A stretch of 46,554 nucleotides of DNA from Candidatus Omnitrophota bacterium (GTDB lineage Bacteria; Omnitrophota; Gorgyraeia; JABMRG01), in NCBI GenBank assembly GCA_030593065.1, contig JAUVHV010000012.1:1-46554 (forward strand), in the 5' to 3' direction. Position numbers and translations under genes: made by a program. Shown here in pieces: positions 31,567-39,269 of this stretch (positions are counted from its first letter, which is position 1; every line of letters starts with the position of its first letter). The notes beneath the pieces were generated by a model. It was not told the DNA's origin and did not search any database. It was given only the letters and a program-made list of their open reading frames with translations.

Positions 31567-32574
31567 TTATGATTCAAATACTCCCTCAAGAAGAGTATCG
31601 CAGTTTGCGCACCGGTTACCCCTTAAGGCTGTTGTATCGACTGCTGTGTAATACCGTTTTATAAGTTCCTTGCCGCACCTGTGGCATAGTGTAGGTGACT
31701 CTTCCACAACATTACCAAGATAGATATAGCGCAGGCCGGCATCCTTACCAATCAGGCCTGCTGTATTGAGTGCCTCTATCGGAGTAGGCTCGCTATCAAT
31801 ATACTTATAATCAGGATGGAACCTGCTTATATGCCATGGTATATCAATGCCAATCTCCGCTATAAAACCCGCGATATCTTTCAGTTCTTCTTTGGAATCA
31901 TTAAGCCCGGGAATAATCAGGGTTGTCACTTCAATCCATATGCGAAGCTTCTTCATGTATCTGATTGAATCAAGAACCGGCTCAAGGCGCGCCTTGCATC
32001 TTTTTTTGTAAAAATCGTCGCTGAATGACTTAAGATCGATATTCGCGGCATCAAGGTACGGATTTATATTATCGATAGCCTCTCTGCTCATGTAGCCGTT
32101 TGTAACAAATATATTATAGAGGCCCTCCTTCTTAGCAAGGCGCGCTGTATCAAAAGCATATTCAAAAAATACTGTAGGTTCTGTATATGTGTATGCTATA
32201 GATTTGCAGCCTGATTTGAGAGCTTCTTTTACTACAGCACCCGGTAGCATTATCCCGGATGGTATATCTTTGGGATTTTTTACCTGTGATATCTGCCAGT
32301 TCTGACAAAAATCGCACTTAAAATTGCACCCGGGTGTCGCGATAGAAAAGGCATTACTCCCCGGAAAAAAATGATATAGAGGTTTCTTTTCTATAGGATC
32401 GATATGCGAAGCTACGGACTTTCCGTATACGTGTGTATACAGCTTTCCATCTACATTCTGCCTGATATTACATATACCATATTTACCAACCGGTATCATG
32501 CAATTATGGCTGCACAGAAAGCATTTTACAGAACCGCTTCCTGCCTGCTTATACAACATCGCCTCATGCGCCAT
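31567..32574 (-). CDS. amrS: AmmeMemoRadiSam-system radical SAM enzyme AmrS
   Basis: Radical SAM protein with an iron-sulfur cluster bound by Cys83-x3-Cys87-x2-Cys90 (PGCNFKCDFCQNWQIS). The N-terminal zinc-like part CFLCSHNCMIPVGKYGIC (18-35) and IDPIEKKPLYHFFPGS are specific to the AmrS family. The C-terminus has a second pair of Cys motifs (CHRCGKE and CANCDT). AmrS usually accompanies AmmeMemoRadiSam A and B; neither is in this window, so it acts with partners elsewhere or alone. Its biochemical product is not known. The ATG is 4 bp after the stop of the 57-residue gene. Confidence 0.93.
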   Translation of the reverse strand: MAHEAMLYKQAGSGSVKCFLCSHNCMIPVGKYGICNIRQNVDGKLYTHVYGKSVASHIDPIEKKPLYHFFPGSNAFSIATPGCNFKCDFCQNWQISQVKNPKDIPSGIMLPGAVVKEALKSGCKSIAYTYTEPTVFFEYAFDTARLAKKEGLYNIFVTNGYMSREAIDNINPYLDAANIDLKSFSDDFYKKRCKARLEPVLDSIRYMKKLRIWIEVTTLIIPGLNDSKEELKDIAGFIAEIGIDIPWHISRFHPDYKYIDSEPTPIEALNTAGLIGKDAGLRYIYLGNVVEESPTLCHRCGKELIKRYYTAVDTTALRGNRCANCDTLLEGVFES

Positions 32575-32578
32575 CTTT

Positions 32579-32752
32579 TTACTTAAGAGCCTTTGTAAGC
32601 TTATCTATCTCATCTTCAAGGGCAAAGACTTTTCTTTTCGATTCCACAACCTTAAGCCATTTAGATAATCTCTGCGGATTCGCCCTGTCTTTTTTCATGT
32701 CATGCCGCAGTTTTCTTAAAACAGTCTTTCTACGCGCGTCTTTATTTTTCAT
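32579..32752 (-). CDS. Small basic protein of 57 residues
   Basis: Begins MKNKDARRKTVLRKLRHDMK and ends with a charged helix (FALEDEIDKLTKALK), highly basic in the first 20 residues. It has a full set of expression signals: TTGAAT-17-AATAAT with TGn, GGAGG 8 bases before ATG at 32750-32752, and a 4-bp gap to amrS. The ribosome site sits in the loop of a perfect hairpin (32753-32772). Function unknown; nucleic-acid binding is possible from the charge. It may be only a leader gene whose translation sets amrS expression. Confidence 0.68.
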   Translation of the reverse strand: MKNKDARRKTVLRKLRHDMKKDRANPQRLSKWLKVVESKRKVFALEDEIDKLTKALK

Positions 32753-32772
32753 TATCTAACCTCCGTTAGATA
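32753..32772. promoter_or_regulatory. Hairpin with the ribosome-binding site in its loop, 57-aa gene
   Basis: Perfect 8-bp arms (32753-32760 and 32765-32772) around CTCC; on the minus-strand mRNA the loop and arm present GGAGG. The start codon is directly next to it, so the structure could mask or display the ribosome site. Confidence 0.5.
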
Positions 32773-32800
32773 TTATTGCATAAAACCTGAATCTATTCAA
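32772..32800 (-). promoter_or_regulatory. Promoter of the 57-aa/amrS unit
   Basis: Minus-strand TTGAAT (32795-32800), 17-bp spacer ending in TGC, AATAAT (32772-32777), an extended -10 form. It lies between the cupin terminator and the hairpin. Confidence 0.5.
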
Positions 32801-32808
32801 ATAATATT

Positions 32809-32858
32809 TTAAAATAAAAAAAAAGGGGAACGGTGAAAAATAGAACCGTCCCCCTTTT
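32809..32858 (-). terminator. Terminator after the cupin gene
   Basis: Arms 32821-32834 (AAAAGGGGAACGGT) and 32845-32858 with one mismatch (A32829 against C32850), 10-nt loop; followed on the minus strand by a run of T (plus-strand A run up to 32824). It closes the pgmB-GH65-nnrE-cupin unit. The GGGGACGG core also resembles REP-type palindromes. Confidence 0.85.
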
Positions 32859-32871
32859 TTATCTCCCCTTT

Positions 32872-33144
32872 TTATCGAAAAATATAGGCCTTGCGCACTT
32901 TATTGTATACATTCCAGGTACACTTAAGGCCCCTGGGAAATTTTACCAGATCGCCTTTTTTTATCTCTACCTCGTCACCTGTCTCGGTTTTTACCATAGC
33001 CCTGCCTTCAAAGAGATAACACCACTCCTCCTGAGTATACTGCCAGTCAAATACAGATTGTCCGCACTCCCAGCGGCTCCACGAGTCTATATTCAGGTCA
33101 TCAAGCTCTTCAGCTGTAACGCGAGCAACAGTAATATTACCCAT
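32872..33144 (-). CDS. Small cupin-domain protein (DUF861-like)
   Basis: 90 residues forming one cupin barrel. WEEWCYLFEGRAMV-like sequence is seen here as QEEWCYLFEGRAMVKTETGD (about 38-57), then GDLVKFPRGLKCTWNV (about 64-79). The metal-binding His of motif 1 is replaced (QEEW), as in the ethanolamine/ureidoglycolate-like cupin_3 group. Function unknown; possibly sugar or small-acid binding. It lies 9 bp after nnrE, with TAGGAG before ATG, and ends the transcript before a terminator. Confidence 0.82.
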   Translation of the reverse strand: MGNITVARVTAEELDDLNIDSWSRWECGQSVFDWQYTQEEWCYLFEGRAMVKTETGDEVEIKKGDLVKFPRGLKCTWNVYNKVRKAYIFR

Positions 33145-33153
33145 GGATAGCTC

Positions 33154-33819
33154 CTATCTCTTTAGGCCTATACCGGCTACGCTTACCTTGCCGCAATGTA
33201 TAGGCCCGTCGTTTTTATAAAAACCTGTCTTTGCAAAGCCGAAAGTAATGGTGCGATCAGCAAATATCGCCGCAGCCCCTGCTGTACCTGTTGTAGCGTC
33301 CAGGCCTGAAGGCACGTCCACGGAGATAATATGCGCTCTTTGGTTATTTAAAAACTCAATTATCTCTTCATAGCGGCCTTTGGGCTTACCTTTAAATCCA
33401 ATACCAAATATACTGTCGACTATGATATTTGCGTTAAAGGACAGACCAAGCCTTCTAAAATCGGCCTTGCTGGTAATCTCGTATACTCTCGTACCCCGCT
33501 TCTTAAGAGCCAGAATATTAGAAGCAGGATCGCCTGTTAATAATTTATGATTACACAACAAATATATTTTTATATTAATTCCATTGCTTAACAAGTAACG
33601 CGCGCAGACAAGCCCGTCACCGCCATTATTACCCTTACCGCAGAACAGGGCCACTCTTACCTCTCTCCCCTGGCGGCTTAATCGCCGCGCAAGCTTTACA
33701 ACCTCTTTCGCGGCCTCCCTCCCTGCCCGCTCCATAAGGATAATAGACGGAATGCCCCCGCTATCTATGTTCAGGTTATCTATTCTTCTCATTTGGGCTG
33801 AAGTAACGGGTTTGAGCAT
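33154..33819 (-). CDS. nnrE: NAD(P)H-hydrate epimerase (YjeF N-terminal domain)
   Basis: Repairs damaged NAD(P)HX by epimerisation, working with an ADP/ATP-dependent dehydratase (NnrD). 221 residues: only the epimerase domain is present; the C-terminal dehydratase of fused NnrED is absent. CGKGNNGGDGLVCARYLL (about 61-78) binds the phosphate; VDSIFGIGFKGKPKG and ISVDVPSGLDATTG (with catalytic Asp) are standard. ATG at 33817-33819 has GGAG 7 bases upstream; a TTG two codons earlier is less likely. Its place after the GH65 gene is probably transcript sharing, not shared pathway. Confidence 0.93.
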   Translation of the reverse strand: MLKPVTSAQMRRIDNLNIDSGGIPSIILMERAGREAAKEVVKLARRLSRQGREVRVALFCGKGNNGGDGLVCARYLLSNGINIKIYLLCNHKLLTGDPASNILALKKRGTRVYEITSKADFRRLGLSFNANIIVDSIFGIGFKGKPKGRYEEIIEFLNNQRAHIISVDVPSGLDATTGTAGAAAIFADRTITFGFAKTGFYKNDGPIHCGKVSVAGIGLKR

Positions 33820-33842
33820 TAACAATCTCCTTCAAACATGTT

Positions 33843-36155
33843 TTAGCACTTTTTATCTTTTTTGGGTACAACGATACTTCTGCCTGGAATTATTGTATAT
33901 AAATCATCAAAAATCTCTACCTTGAGGGGCCTCTTATTTTTCAATGCCTTGACATTGATACGTATATACTTGTGAGTTATCCTGATATTAAGTTGTTTTC
34001 CGCGCCAATTCAGGCAAAACTCAAGATCGCGCCAATATTCCGGCAACTGCGGTTTGAAACTTAGATATTCATCCTTGACTCTCATTCCGCCAAAACCATT
34101 GACCACTGCTTGCCAAGAGCCGCCCAGAGAGGCAACATGAATACCTTCTGAAACATTAGACTGATTCATCTTAAGATCCGCGCCAAGCCCACAGAGAAAA
34201 TACTGGTATGCCCTCATCGCGTTACCTGTTCTCAAATTGATAATCGCGTTTATGGAAGGGCTTAAAGAAGATTTATGCACTGTCCTTTTTTCATAATATG
34301 CATGCGTAGACTCCAATGTCTCGGAATCGAATTTATCAGAAAGAAGATATAACAGCATACAGGCATCAAGCTGTTTTACAAGCTGGGTCTGTCCCACCTT
34401 TGAAAGCGGCAGATTAGGCGGAAATTCAGGCATAAAATACTTGTCAAAAGTTCTTATCGCTACGTCTTTCTTTTTGAAATACCCTTCAAACTCCTCTATG
34501 ACCTTATTCCGCTTGCTGACAGGTATGTATAATTTGTCAGAAATATTTGCCCATTGTTTACACTCATTTGGTTTAAGGCCTATTTTTGCTGAAATAACCT
34601 TGAACCTGGCGGGGTGTTTTTTAATGAAATCTGAACAAAGCTCTGCCGCGACCTTAAGGTTCCATTGTGCCATACCATTTGTATACGCGTTGTTATTCAC
34701 ATCCGGATGGAACTCATCAGGCCCCATAACACTATGTATCTCAAATCTCTTATCTTGCTTATTCTTTTTTACCCTGCTTGCCCAGAAACGAGCTGTCTCA
34801 AAGAGCATCTCAGCGCCATACTGATTCATAAAATTCTTATCACCTGTGACAATATAATAGTGCCATAGGCCATAGGCTATATCAGCAACTATATGGTGTT
34901 CGTAATCCTGCGTGCTGATCTCTACAATAGTTCCATCAAGATCCTTGTGCCATTGCGGGGTCTCGTCTTCACCTGTATCCGCGCTTTCCCATGGAAAAAG
35001 CGCGCCTTTAAACTTTTTCTTTTTGGCAATGCCTCGAGCGGCGTCAAGCCTGTTATACCTGTAGATTAAGAGATTTTTAGCGATTTTCGGGAAGGCGTAT
35101 ATATAAAATGGTAATAGAAATATCTCTGTATCCCAGAATACATGGCCTCTATACCCTTCTCCTGTTAAAGCCCTGGCCCCTATGCTTATATCATTATCAT
35201 AAGAATTACCGGCAATAAGCATGTGATATATATTGAATCTAAGTGTTTTTTGCGCGTCTCTATCACCGGAGAACTTTATATCTGAAAATTGCCATAGCTT
35301 GGAAAAGGTTTTTTTCTGCCTGCTAAGCAATCTATCAAAGCCAAGCTTCGAGTATTTCCTGACAGACTTTATGGTCCTATCCCTTAACAGGCGCCGGCTC
35401 AAGTGGCGTGAAGTCCGGCCGTAAAATACCTTTGTAAGGACTAAGGTCTCGCCCTTTTTAAGGCGTATGTCAAATGACTGGTCCGGCGCGGAATATTCCC
35501 TGTTGCTGTGCGAAACAGTCAGGTGGGTTGCGCAGGCAAGCAGAATAGATGTATCCTGCGTCTTTGCGCATACATAATTTATCGATTTTTCACTTCTGAC
35601 CTCACTAACCTGAAAATGCTTTTTCCTGCCTTCCGTAAGAACCCCTTTATTGCGTACAGATGTATTGATATTATCCTGAATAGTCAGTATTATTGGCGCG
35701 TCAAGCAATGTTATCCAGATTCTCATAGCGCCTAACTGTCTGTGATCGCTTGATATGAAACGAAGCGACTTGTAATCAAACCTCTCTTTTCTACTATTGG
35801 CAAGTACTGTATGGCGCGCAAGCAGGCCGTTTTTCATATCAAGGATACGATTGTGCTCATGCAGGTACATCCCCCTGATATCTATCTTTTCACCTTCGGC
35901 AATTATGCGAAGATCGACAGGGTTTGGCGCGTTTACAATCTCTGATACCTGTGAAATAGACTTATCAAAGACACCGGCAATATATGTGCCTTGTGCTGTA
36001 TCAAAAGGGATCTCTTCCAGGACACCCCTTGAGCCCATGTAACCGTTTCCCAAGGTAAAAAGGCTTTCACGCTCCTGCATGATAGAAGCATCAAAGCCCT
36101 TCTCGTGTATAAGCCATTCGTCCGGTGAGAGTATATTTTTAAAGAATGGTTTCAT
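33843..36155 (-). CDS. Glycoside hydrolase family 65 disaccharide phosphorylase
   Basis: Inverting phosphorolysis of an alpha-glucobiose (maltose, trehalose, kojibiose or similar) to beta-glucose 1-phosphate. 770 residues, typical. N-terminal beta-sandwich (1-270; FTLGNGYMGSRGVLEE at 33-48), catalytic (alpha/alpha)6 barrel with GHVFWDTEIFLLPFY (337-351), acid catalyst Glu481 in VMGPDEFHPDVNNNAYTN, and phosphate-site region KQLDACMLL and HKSSLSPS. The usual KQADV is KQLDA here. No signal peptide, so cytosolic. It follows pgmB by 6 bp, which strongly supports release of beta-glucose 1-phosphate. The exact disaccharide is not decidable from sequence. Confidence 0.93.
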   Translation of the reverse strand: MKPFFKNILSPDEWLIHEKGFDASIMQERESLFTLGNGYMGSRGVLEEIPFDTAQGTYIAGVFDKSISQVSEIVNAPNPVDLRIIAEGEKIDIRGMYLHEHNRILDMKNGLLARHTVLANSRKERFDYKSLRFISSDHRQLGAMRIWITLLDAPIILTIQDNINTSVRNKGVLTEGRKKHFQVSEVRSEKSINYVCAKTQDTSILLACATHLTVSHSNREYSAPDQSFDIRLKKGETLVLTKVFYGRTSRHLSRRLLRDRTIKSVRKYSKLGFDRLLSRQKKTFSKLWQFSDIKFSGDRDAQKTLRFNIYHMLIAGNSYDNDISIGARALTGEGYRGHVFWDTEIFLLPFYIYAFPKIAKNLLIYRYNRLDAARGIAKKKKFKGALFPWESADTGEDETPQWHKDLDGTIVEISTQDYEHHIVADIAYGLWHYYIVTGDKNFMNQYGAEMLFETARFWASRVKKNKQDKRFEIHSVMGPDEFHPDVNNNAYTNGMAQWNLKVAAELCSDFIKKHPARFKVISAKIGLKPNECKQWANISDKLYIPVSKRNKVIEEFEGYFKKKDVAIRTFDKYFMPEFPPNLPLSKVGQTQLVKQLDACMLLYLLSDKFDSETLESTHAYYEKRTVHKSSLSPSINAIINLRTGNAMRAYQYFLCGLGADLKMNQSNVSEGIHVASLGGSWQAVVNGFGGMRVKDEYLSFKPQLPEYWRDLEFCLNWRGKQLNIRITHKYIRINVKALKNKRPLKVEIFDDLYTIIPGRSIVVPKKDKKC

Positions 36156-36161
36156 CTCTTA

Positions 36162-36812
36162 TCAGGAAAATAAGGATTGCAGGCGAATAAGTTCTATTTC
36201 GCCTAAGTCTTTTACAATAATATCCGCTTTTTTAAATAGATCAGGCCTATTGGTTCTGTCGATACCAACACAATGCATATTAGCGCGTTTCGCGCCTTCG
36301 ACACCTAATGTTGCATCCTCAAACACAACAGACTCCTCTGGGGCAATGTTGAGCTTTTCGGCAGCCATAAGAAATATCTGGGGATCAGGCTTGCCTTTAG
36401 TTATATCGCTTCCGCTAAGTTTTACCTCAAACTTATCTGTCAGTCCCGTCTTTTCCAGTATAAGGTGTAGATTTTTGCTTGAAGATACAACAGCTGTATG
36501 AATACCACTGGTAAGAAATTCCTGTATAAGCGAAACTGTGGTATCGTATACTTTAACACCGTCTTCACGCAAATATTGCATGTAATAGCCCTGCTTTTTA
36601 TCACTTGCCTCTGTTATCTTTTCTTCAGAAAGATCCGTAAGTATAGCGCGGCAGCCATCAATACGCGGTATGCCATCGACCTTTTGCTTGTAAGCATCAA
36701 AATCAAACTCCTTACCGTAATCATTAAACATCCTCTTCCATGCCTTAAAATGGAGAGGCACTGTATCAACAATTACCCCGTCTAAATCAAATATAGCAGC
36801 CTTAAATTCCAT
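36162..36812 (-). CDS. pgmB: Beta-phosphoglucomutase (HAD superfamily)
   Basis: Converts beta-glucose 1-phosphate from the GH65 enzyme to glucose 6-phosphate. 216 residues. The nucleophile and acid/base pair are Asp9 and Asp11 in AAIFDLDGVIVDTVPLHF; cap domain with FKAWKRMFNDYGKEFD; motif VVSSSKN (S/T and Asn); Lys in KGKPDPQIFLMAAEKL; and VVFEDATLGVEGAKRA with the metal-binding Glu-Asp. The ATG sits only 7 bases after a perfect -10 box, so the mRNA may be leaderless; no Shine-Dalgarno fits. Glucose-6-phosphate isomerase is encoded about 1.1 kb upstream. Confidence 0.93.
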   Translation of the reverse strand: MEFKAAIFDLDGVIVDTVPLHFKAWKRMFNDYGKEFDFDAYKQKVDGIPRIDGCRAILTDLSEEKITEASDKKQGYYMQYLREDGVKVYDTTVSLIQEFLTSGIHTAVVSSSKNLHLILEKTGLTDKFEVKLSGSDITKGKPDPQIFLMAAEKLNIAPEESVVFEDATLGVEGAKRANMHCVGIDRTNRPDLFKKADIIVKDLGEIELIRLQSLFS

Positions 36813-36819
36813 ACTAAAA

Positions 36820-36848
36820 ATTATAACAGTTACGCAAGCTCAATGCAA
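36820..36848 (-). promoter_or_regulatory. Promoter of the pgmB/GH65 unit (leaderless start)
   Basis: Minus-strand TTGCAT (36843-36848), 17-bp spacer, TATAAT (36820-36825) with TGn extension. Seven bases separate the -10 from the ATG, so transcription should start at or next to the A of the start codon. Confidence 0.7.
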
Positions 36849-37136
36849 GCGCTAATATTGTTTCTGCTAATTTAACTATTCTGGGGCATTGACACATAAA
36901 AAGTGCTACCTATAGCCTCTTTAAAATCAGAGACGTTTTGATTCTTAATAGGGACATTGTCCCCAATTCCAGCATGACAGTGTTACAAATTGTTTCAGAT
37001 CAATATAGGGTACAGTGGGCCGAACAACTTTTAAAACGTCTGTATAGCTGTTTTTAAAACATCTGTATAGCTTGTATAGCTGTATAACTCTCGGTCGCTC
37101 TTGGGGAAGTTGCTGCGAAACTCTCAGCTTCAAGTA
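36849..37136. other. Gene-free gap with tandem repeat and short palindrome
   Basis: With the pgmB promoter this is the only stretch over 300 bp without a credible gene (36813-37136). It contains a 22-bp unit repeated almost exactly (37029-37050 and 37052-37072, TTTTAAAACrTCTGTATAGC), then a partial third copy (37073-37086). It also holds a palindrome GGGACA-T-TGTCCC (36951-36963). A 62-codon reading frame spans 36945-37133 but is made up of these repeats. I see no tRNA or other RNA gene. Confidence 0.6.
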
Positions 37137-37922
37137 TTATTTTTTATTTTCTATCAGTTCTTCGAGGCGGGTGATGCGCTGGTCAATATATGGGTGGGAT
37201 CTTAAGATATAAGGCACTGGTATGCCTTTTTTTTCCTGGTTTTTTAATTTCTCAAGCGCTCCTATCATGCCACGGGGGTCGAAACCTGCACTGCTTGTAT
37301 ATTTTACGGAAAGCTCATCTGCCTGGAACTCATCTTTTCTGCTGTAACCAAGCATAGCAAGATTAAAAGCAGTTGCCCCGGCGTACGCCACGTAACCTGC
37401 CTGTTTTTTCTTATCGTCATCCGCGCCTTTTGTATATACTATAAGCGCTATAGTCGATAAGACCTGGTACCCAAGGCTTGCCTGCATCTTTTTTACTATA
37501 TGACGTGCTGCTACATGGCCTATCTCATGTGCTATGACAGCCGCAAGCTCATCATCATCAAGATTATCATACAGGCCTTTAAACATGTAGACATATCCAC
37601 CGGGTATTGTAAAAGCATTAAGCTTTTCATCGTCTATAATATAGAACCTGTACTCAATATCCTGACGATCTGAAACAGCGGCTATCCTGCTGCCTATCTC
37701 ATTAAGCCTGTCAAAGTCCTTACCGCTATCAATGAGTTTATATTTTTCAGATATCTGCGAAGCGGCGCTTTTACCGATTATGGCTTCGGAGGCGGAATTT
37801 ATAAAAATCACTTCCTGCCTGCCGGTAGCAGGATTATAAACAGTAGCGCAGCCGGAAAACATAATCACAAGAATTAGAAAAGGCAGGATTTTTAATAATC
37901 TTACACGCACTGTATACACCAC
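37137..37922 (-). CDS. M48-family zinc metalloprotease, lipoprotein
   Basis: Envelope protease of the HtpX/BepA/LoiP type. 261 residues. Lipobox FSGC with Cys25 after a hydrophobic segment, so it is anchored in the periplasm. Zinc motif HEIGH at 132-136 in AAVIAHEIGHVAARHIVKK; third ligand Glu in KDEFQADELSVKY. The C-terminus ends with LRSHPYIDQRITRLEELI, as in LoiP/YcaL. The BepA TPR domain is absent. The start is GTG at 37920-37922 with no clear ribosome site; other starts inside the leader are possible. Likely role: quality control of outer-membrane proteins. Confidence 0.9.
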   Translation of the reverse strand: MVYTVRVRLLKILPFLILVIMFSGCATVYNPATGRQEVIFINSASEAIIGKSAASQISEKYKLIDSGKDFDRLNEIGSRIAAVSDRQDIEYRFYIIDDEKLNAFTIPGGYVYMFKGLYDNLDDDELAAVIAHEIGHVAARHIVKKMQASLGYQVLSTIALIVYTKGADDDKKKQAGYVAYAGATAFNLAMLGYSRKDEFQADELSVKYTSSAGFDPRGMIGALEKLKNQEKKGIPVPYILRSHPYIDQRITRLEELIENKK

Positions 37923-37954
37923 ATACTATTATGTTATATTACACTATGGCCTAC

Positions 37955-39247
37955 CTATCGGCAGGCAGGCCTGCCGAGTAAACGAAACATATTCTCCTTG
38001 TATGCCTGTACGCCCGGCTGATCAAATGGGTTGACCCTTAAGAGGTAACCCGATATCCCGACAGCGCGCTGGAAAAAATAAAAAAGTTGGCCAAGACAGT
38101 ACGCGGAACGCTCGTCAATAATCAGTGCCATATTCGGTACACCGCCATCTGCGTGCGCCTTGGCTGTGCCTTCATATGCCATCCTATTTACAAAGCTTAA
38201 GCCCCTGCCGGCAATATAATTAAGTTTGTCAATATTCTCTTTTTCACGCGGTAATTTAAGATCAGCGCCTTTCTTTTTAATCCTTATAAAGGTTTCAAAG
38301 AGGTTTCTCTCACCCTGCTGAATAAGCTGTCCATTGGCATGGAGGTCTGTTGAAAATATTGCTGCCTGGGGAAAAAGAGCTTTGCCTTCTTTTCCTTCTG
38401 TTTCGGCAAAGAGTTGTTTCCACCACTCAAGTACTGATAAAAGTGAAACATGAAAACTGCATCCAATTTCGATCTTTTTTCCATTTCTGTATAGCAGATT
38501 GCGCAGAGCCGCGTAGTGGTACGCGGGATTTTTATCTATATCAGCGGAAGAAGATGACTTTTTCTCAATATCCGCCGCGCCTCTAATTACTTCCTCTATA
38601 TCAATGCCTGCTACAGCCATTGGCAGCAGGCCGACCGCGGTAAGTACTGAAAATCTCCCGCCGACATCTTCAGGTATATAAAGAGACCTGTAGCCTTTCA
38701 TCGTTGCCATCTGGCACAAGGCGCCTTTTGCCTTGGTCGTGGTACAGATTATACGTTTTTTAAGTTCAGAAGCGGTATAACGCTTCTTCATAACATTCTT
38801 TATAATCCTGAAGGCAGTTGCCGGTTCAATAGTAGTACCGGATTTGGATATAACATTTATAGTAATTTCCTTACCTTTAATACCGGAGAGTAGATTGCTC
38901 AGGTAATCGGGATCAATACTATTTCCCGCAAAAAGAATCTCCGGCCTCGCATGCTTATGGTTCCTAACTCCGAAAAATTCTATTGCCGCCCTTGAACCAA
39001 GATACGAACCGCCTATACCTATTACAATGAATACCTCAGAGGTTTTTCTTATATCCGCGGCAAGGCTTTTTATCTTCCTGAGATAATCTTTTGAAGTAGC
39101 TGACGGAAGATGCAGCCAGCCCAAAAAGTCACTGCCAGGGCCTGTCCCCTTCTCGAGCATATTGTGCGCGTCTTTTACCTCTGCCCTGATCGGTTCAAGC
39201 TCTTTTTTCGAAATAAATCTATATACGTATTTTGTATCCAGTCTCAT
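37955..39247 (-). CDS. pgi: Glucose-6-phosphate isomerase
   Basis: Interconverts glucose 6-phosphate and fructose 6-phosphate in glycolysis. 430 residues, the short bacterial form. FIVIGIGGSYLGSRAAIEF (about 74-92), INVISKSGTTIEPATAFRI (about 129-147), DVGGRFSVLTAVGLLP and LHANGQLIQQGERNLFETFI match the sugar-phosphate sites and catalytic Glu/His regions. The very end (GRPACR) is encoded by a perfect short palindrome at 37959-37976, which seems to have replaced or added the last residues. It lies 22 bp after the PhoH gene. Confidence 0.95.
   Translation of the reverse strand: MRLDTKYVYRFISKKELEPIRAEVKDAHNMLEKGTGPGSDFLGWLHLPSATSKDYLRKIKSLAADIRKTSEVFIVIGIGGSYLGSRAAIEFFGVRNHKHARPEILFAGNSIDPDYLSNLLSGIKGKEITINVISKSGTTIEPATAFRIIKNVMKKRYTASELKKRIICTTTKAKGALCQMATMKGYRSLYIPEDVGGRFSVLTAVGLLPMAVAGIDIEEVIRGAADIEKKSSSSADIDKNPAYHYAALRNLLYRNGKKIEIGCSFHVSLLSVLEWWKQLFAETEGKEGKALFPQAAIFSTDLHANGQLIQQGERNLFETFIRIKKKGADLKLPREKENIDKLNYIAGRGLSFVNRMAYEGTAKAHADGGVPNMALIIDERSAYCLGQLFYFFQRAVGISGYLLRVNPFDQPGVQAYKENMFRLLGRPACR
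37959..37976. repeat. Short GC-rich palindrome over the pgi stop
   Basis: CGGCAGGC-AG-GCCTGCCG, 8-bp arms, encodes the last codons of pgi. No T-run follows closely on the minus strand, so it is more like a dispersed palindrome than a terminator. Confidence 0.55.
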
Positions 39248-39269
39248 CCTTGCTTCCTTTTTTTTATTT

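Noticed and set aside
31567-32574. Glycyl-radical activating enzyme
   Set aside because: The N-terminal CFLCSHNC block and the C-terminal Cys pairs are those of AmrS, and no glycyl-radical enzyme is nearby.
36945-37133. 62-codon open frame on the minus strand just after the M48 gene
   Set aside because: It has only a TTG start, no ribosome site, and consists mainly of the 22-bp tandem repeat and the GGGACA palindrome; no protein-like composition.
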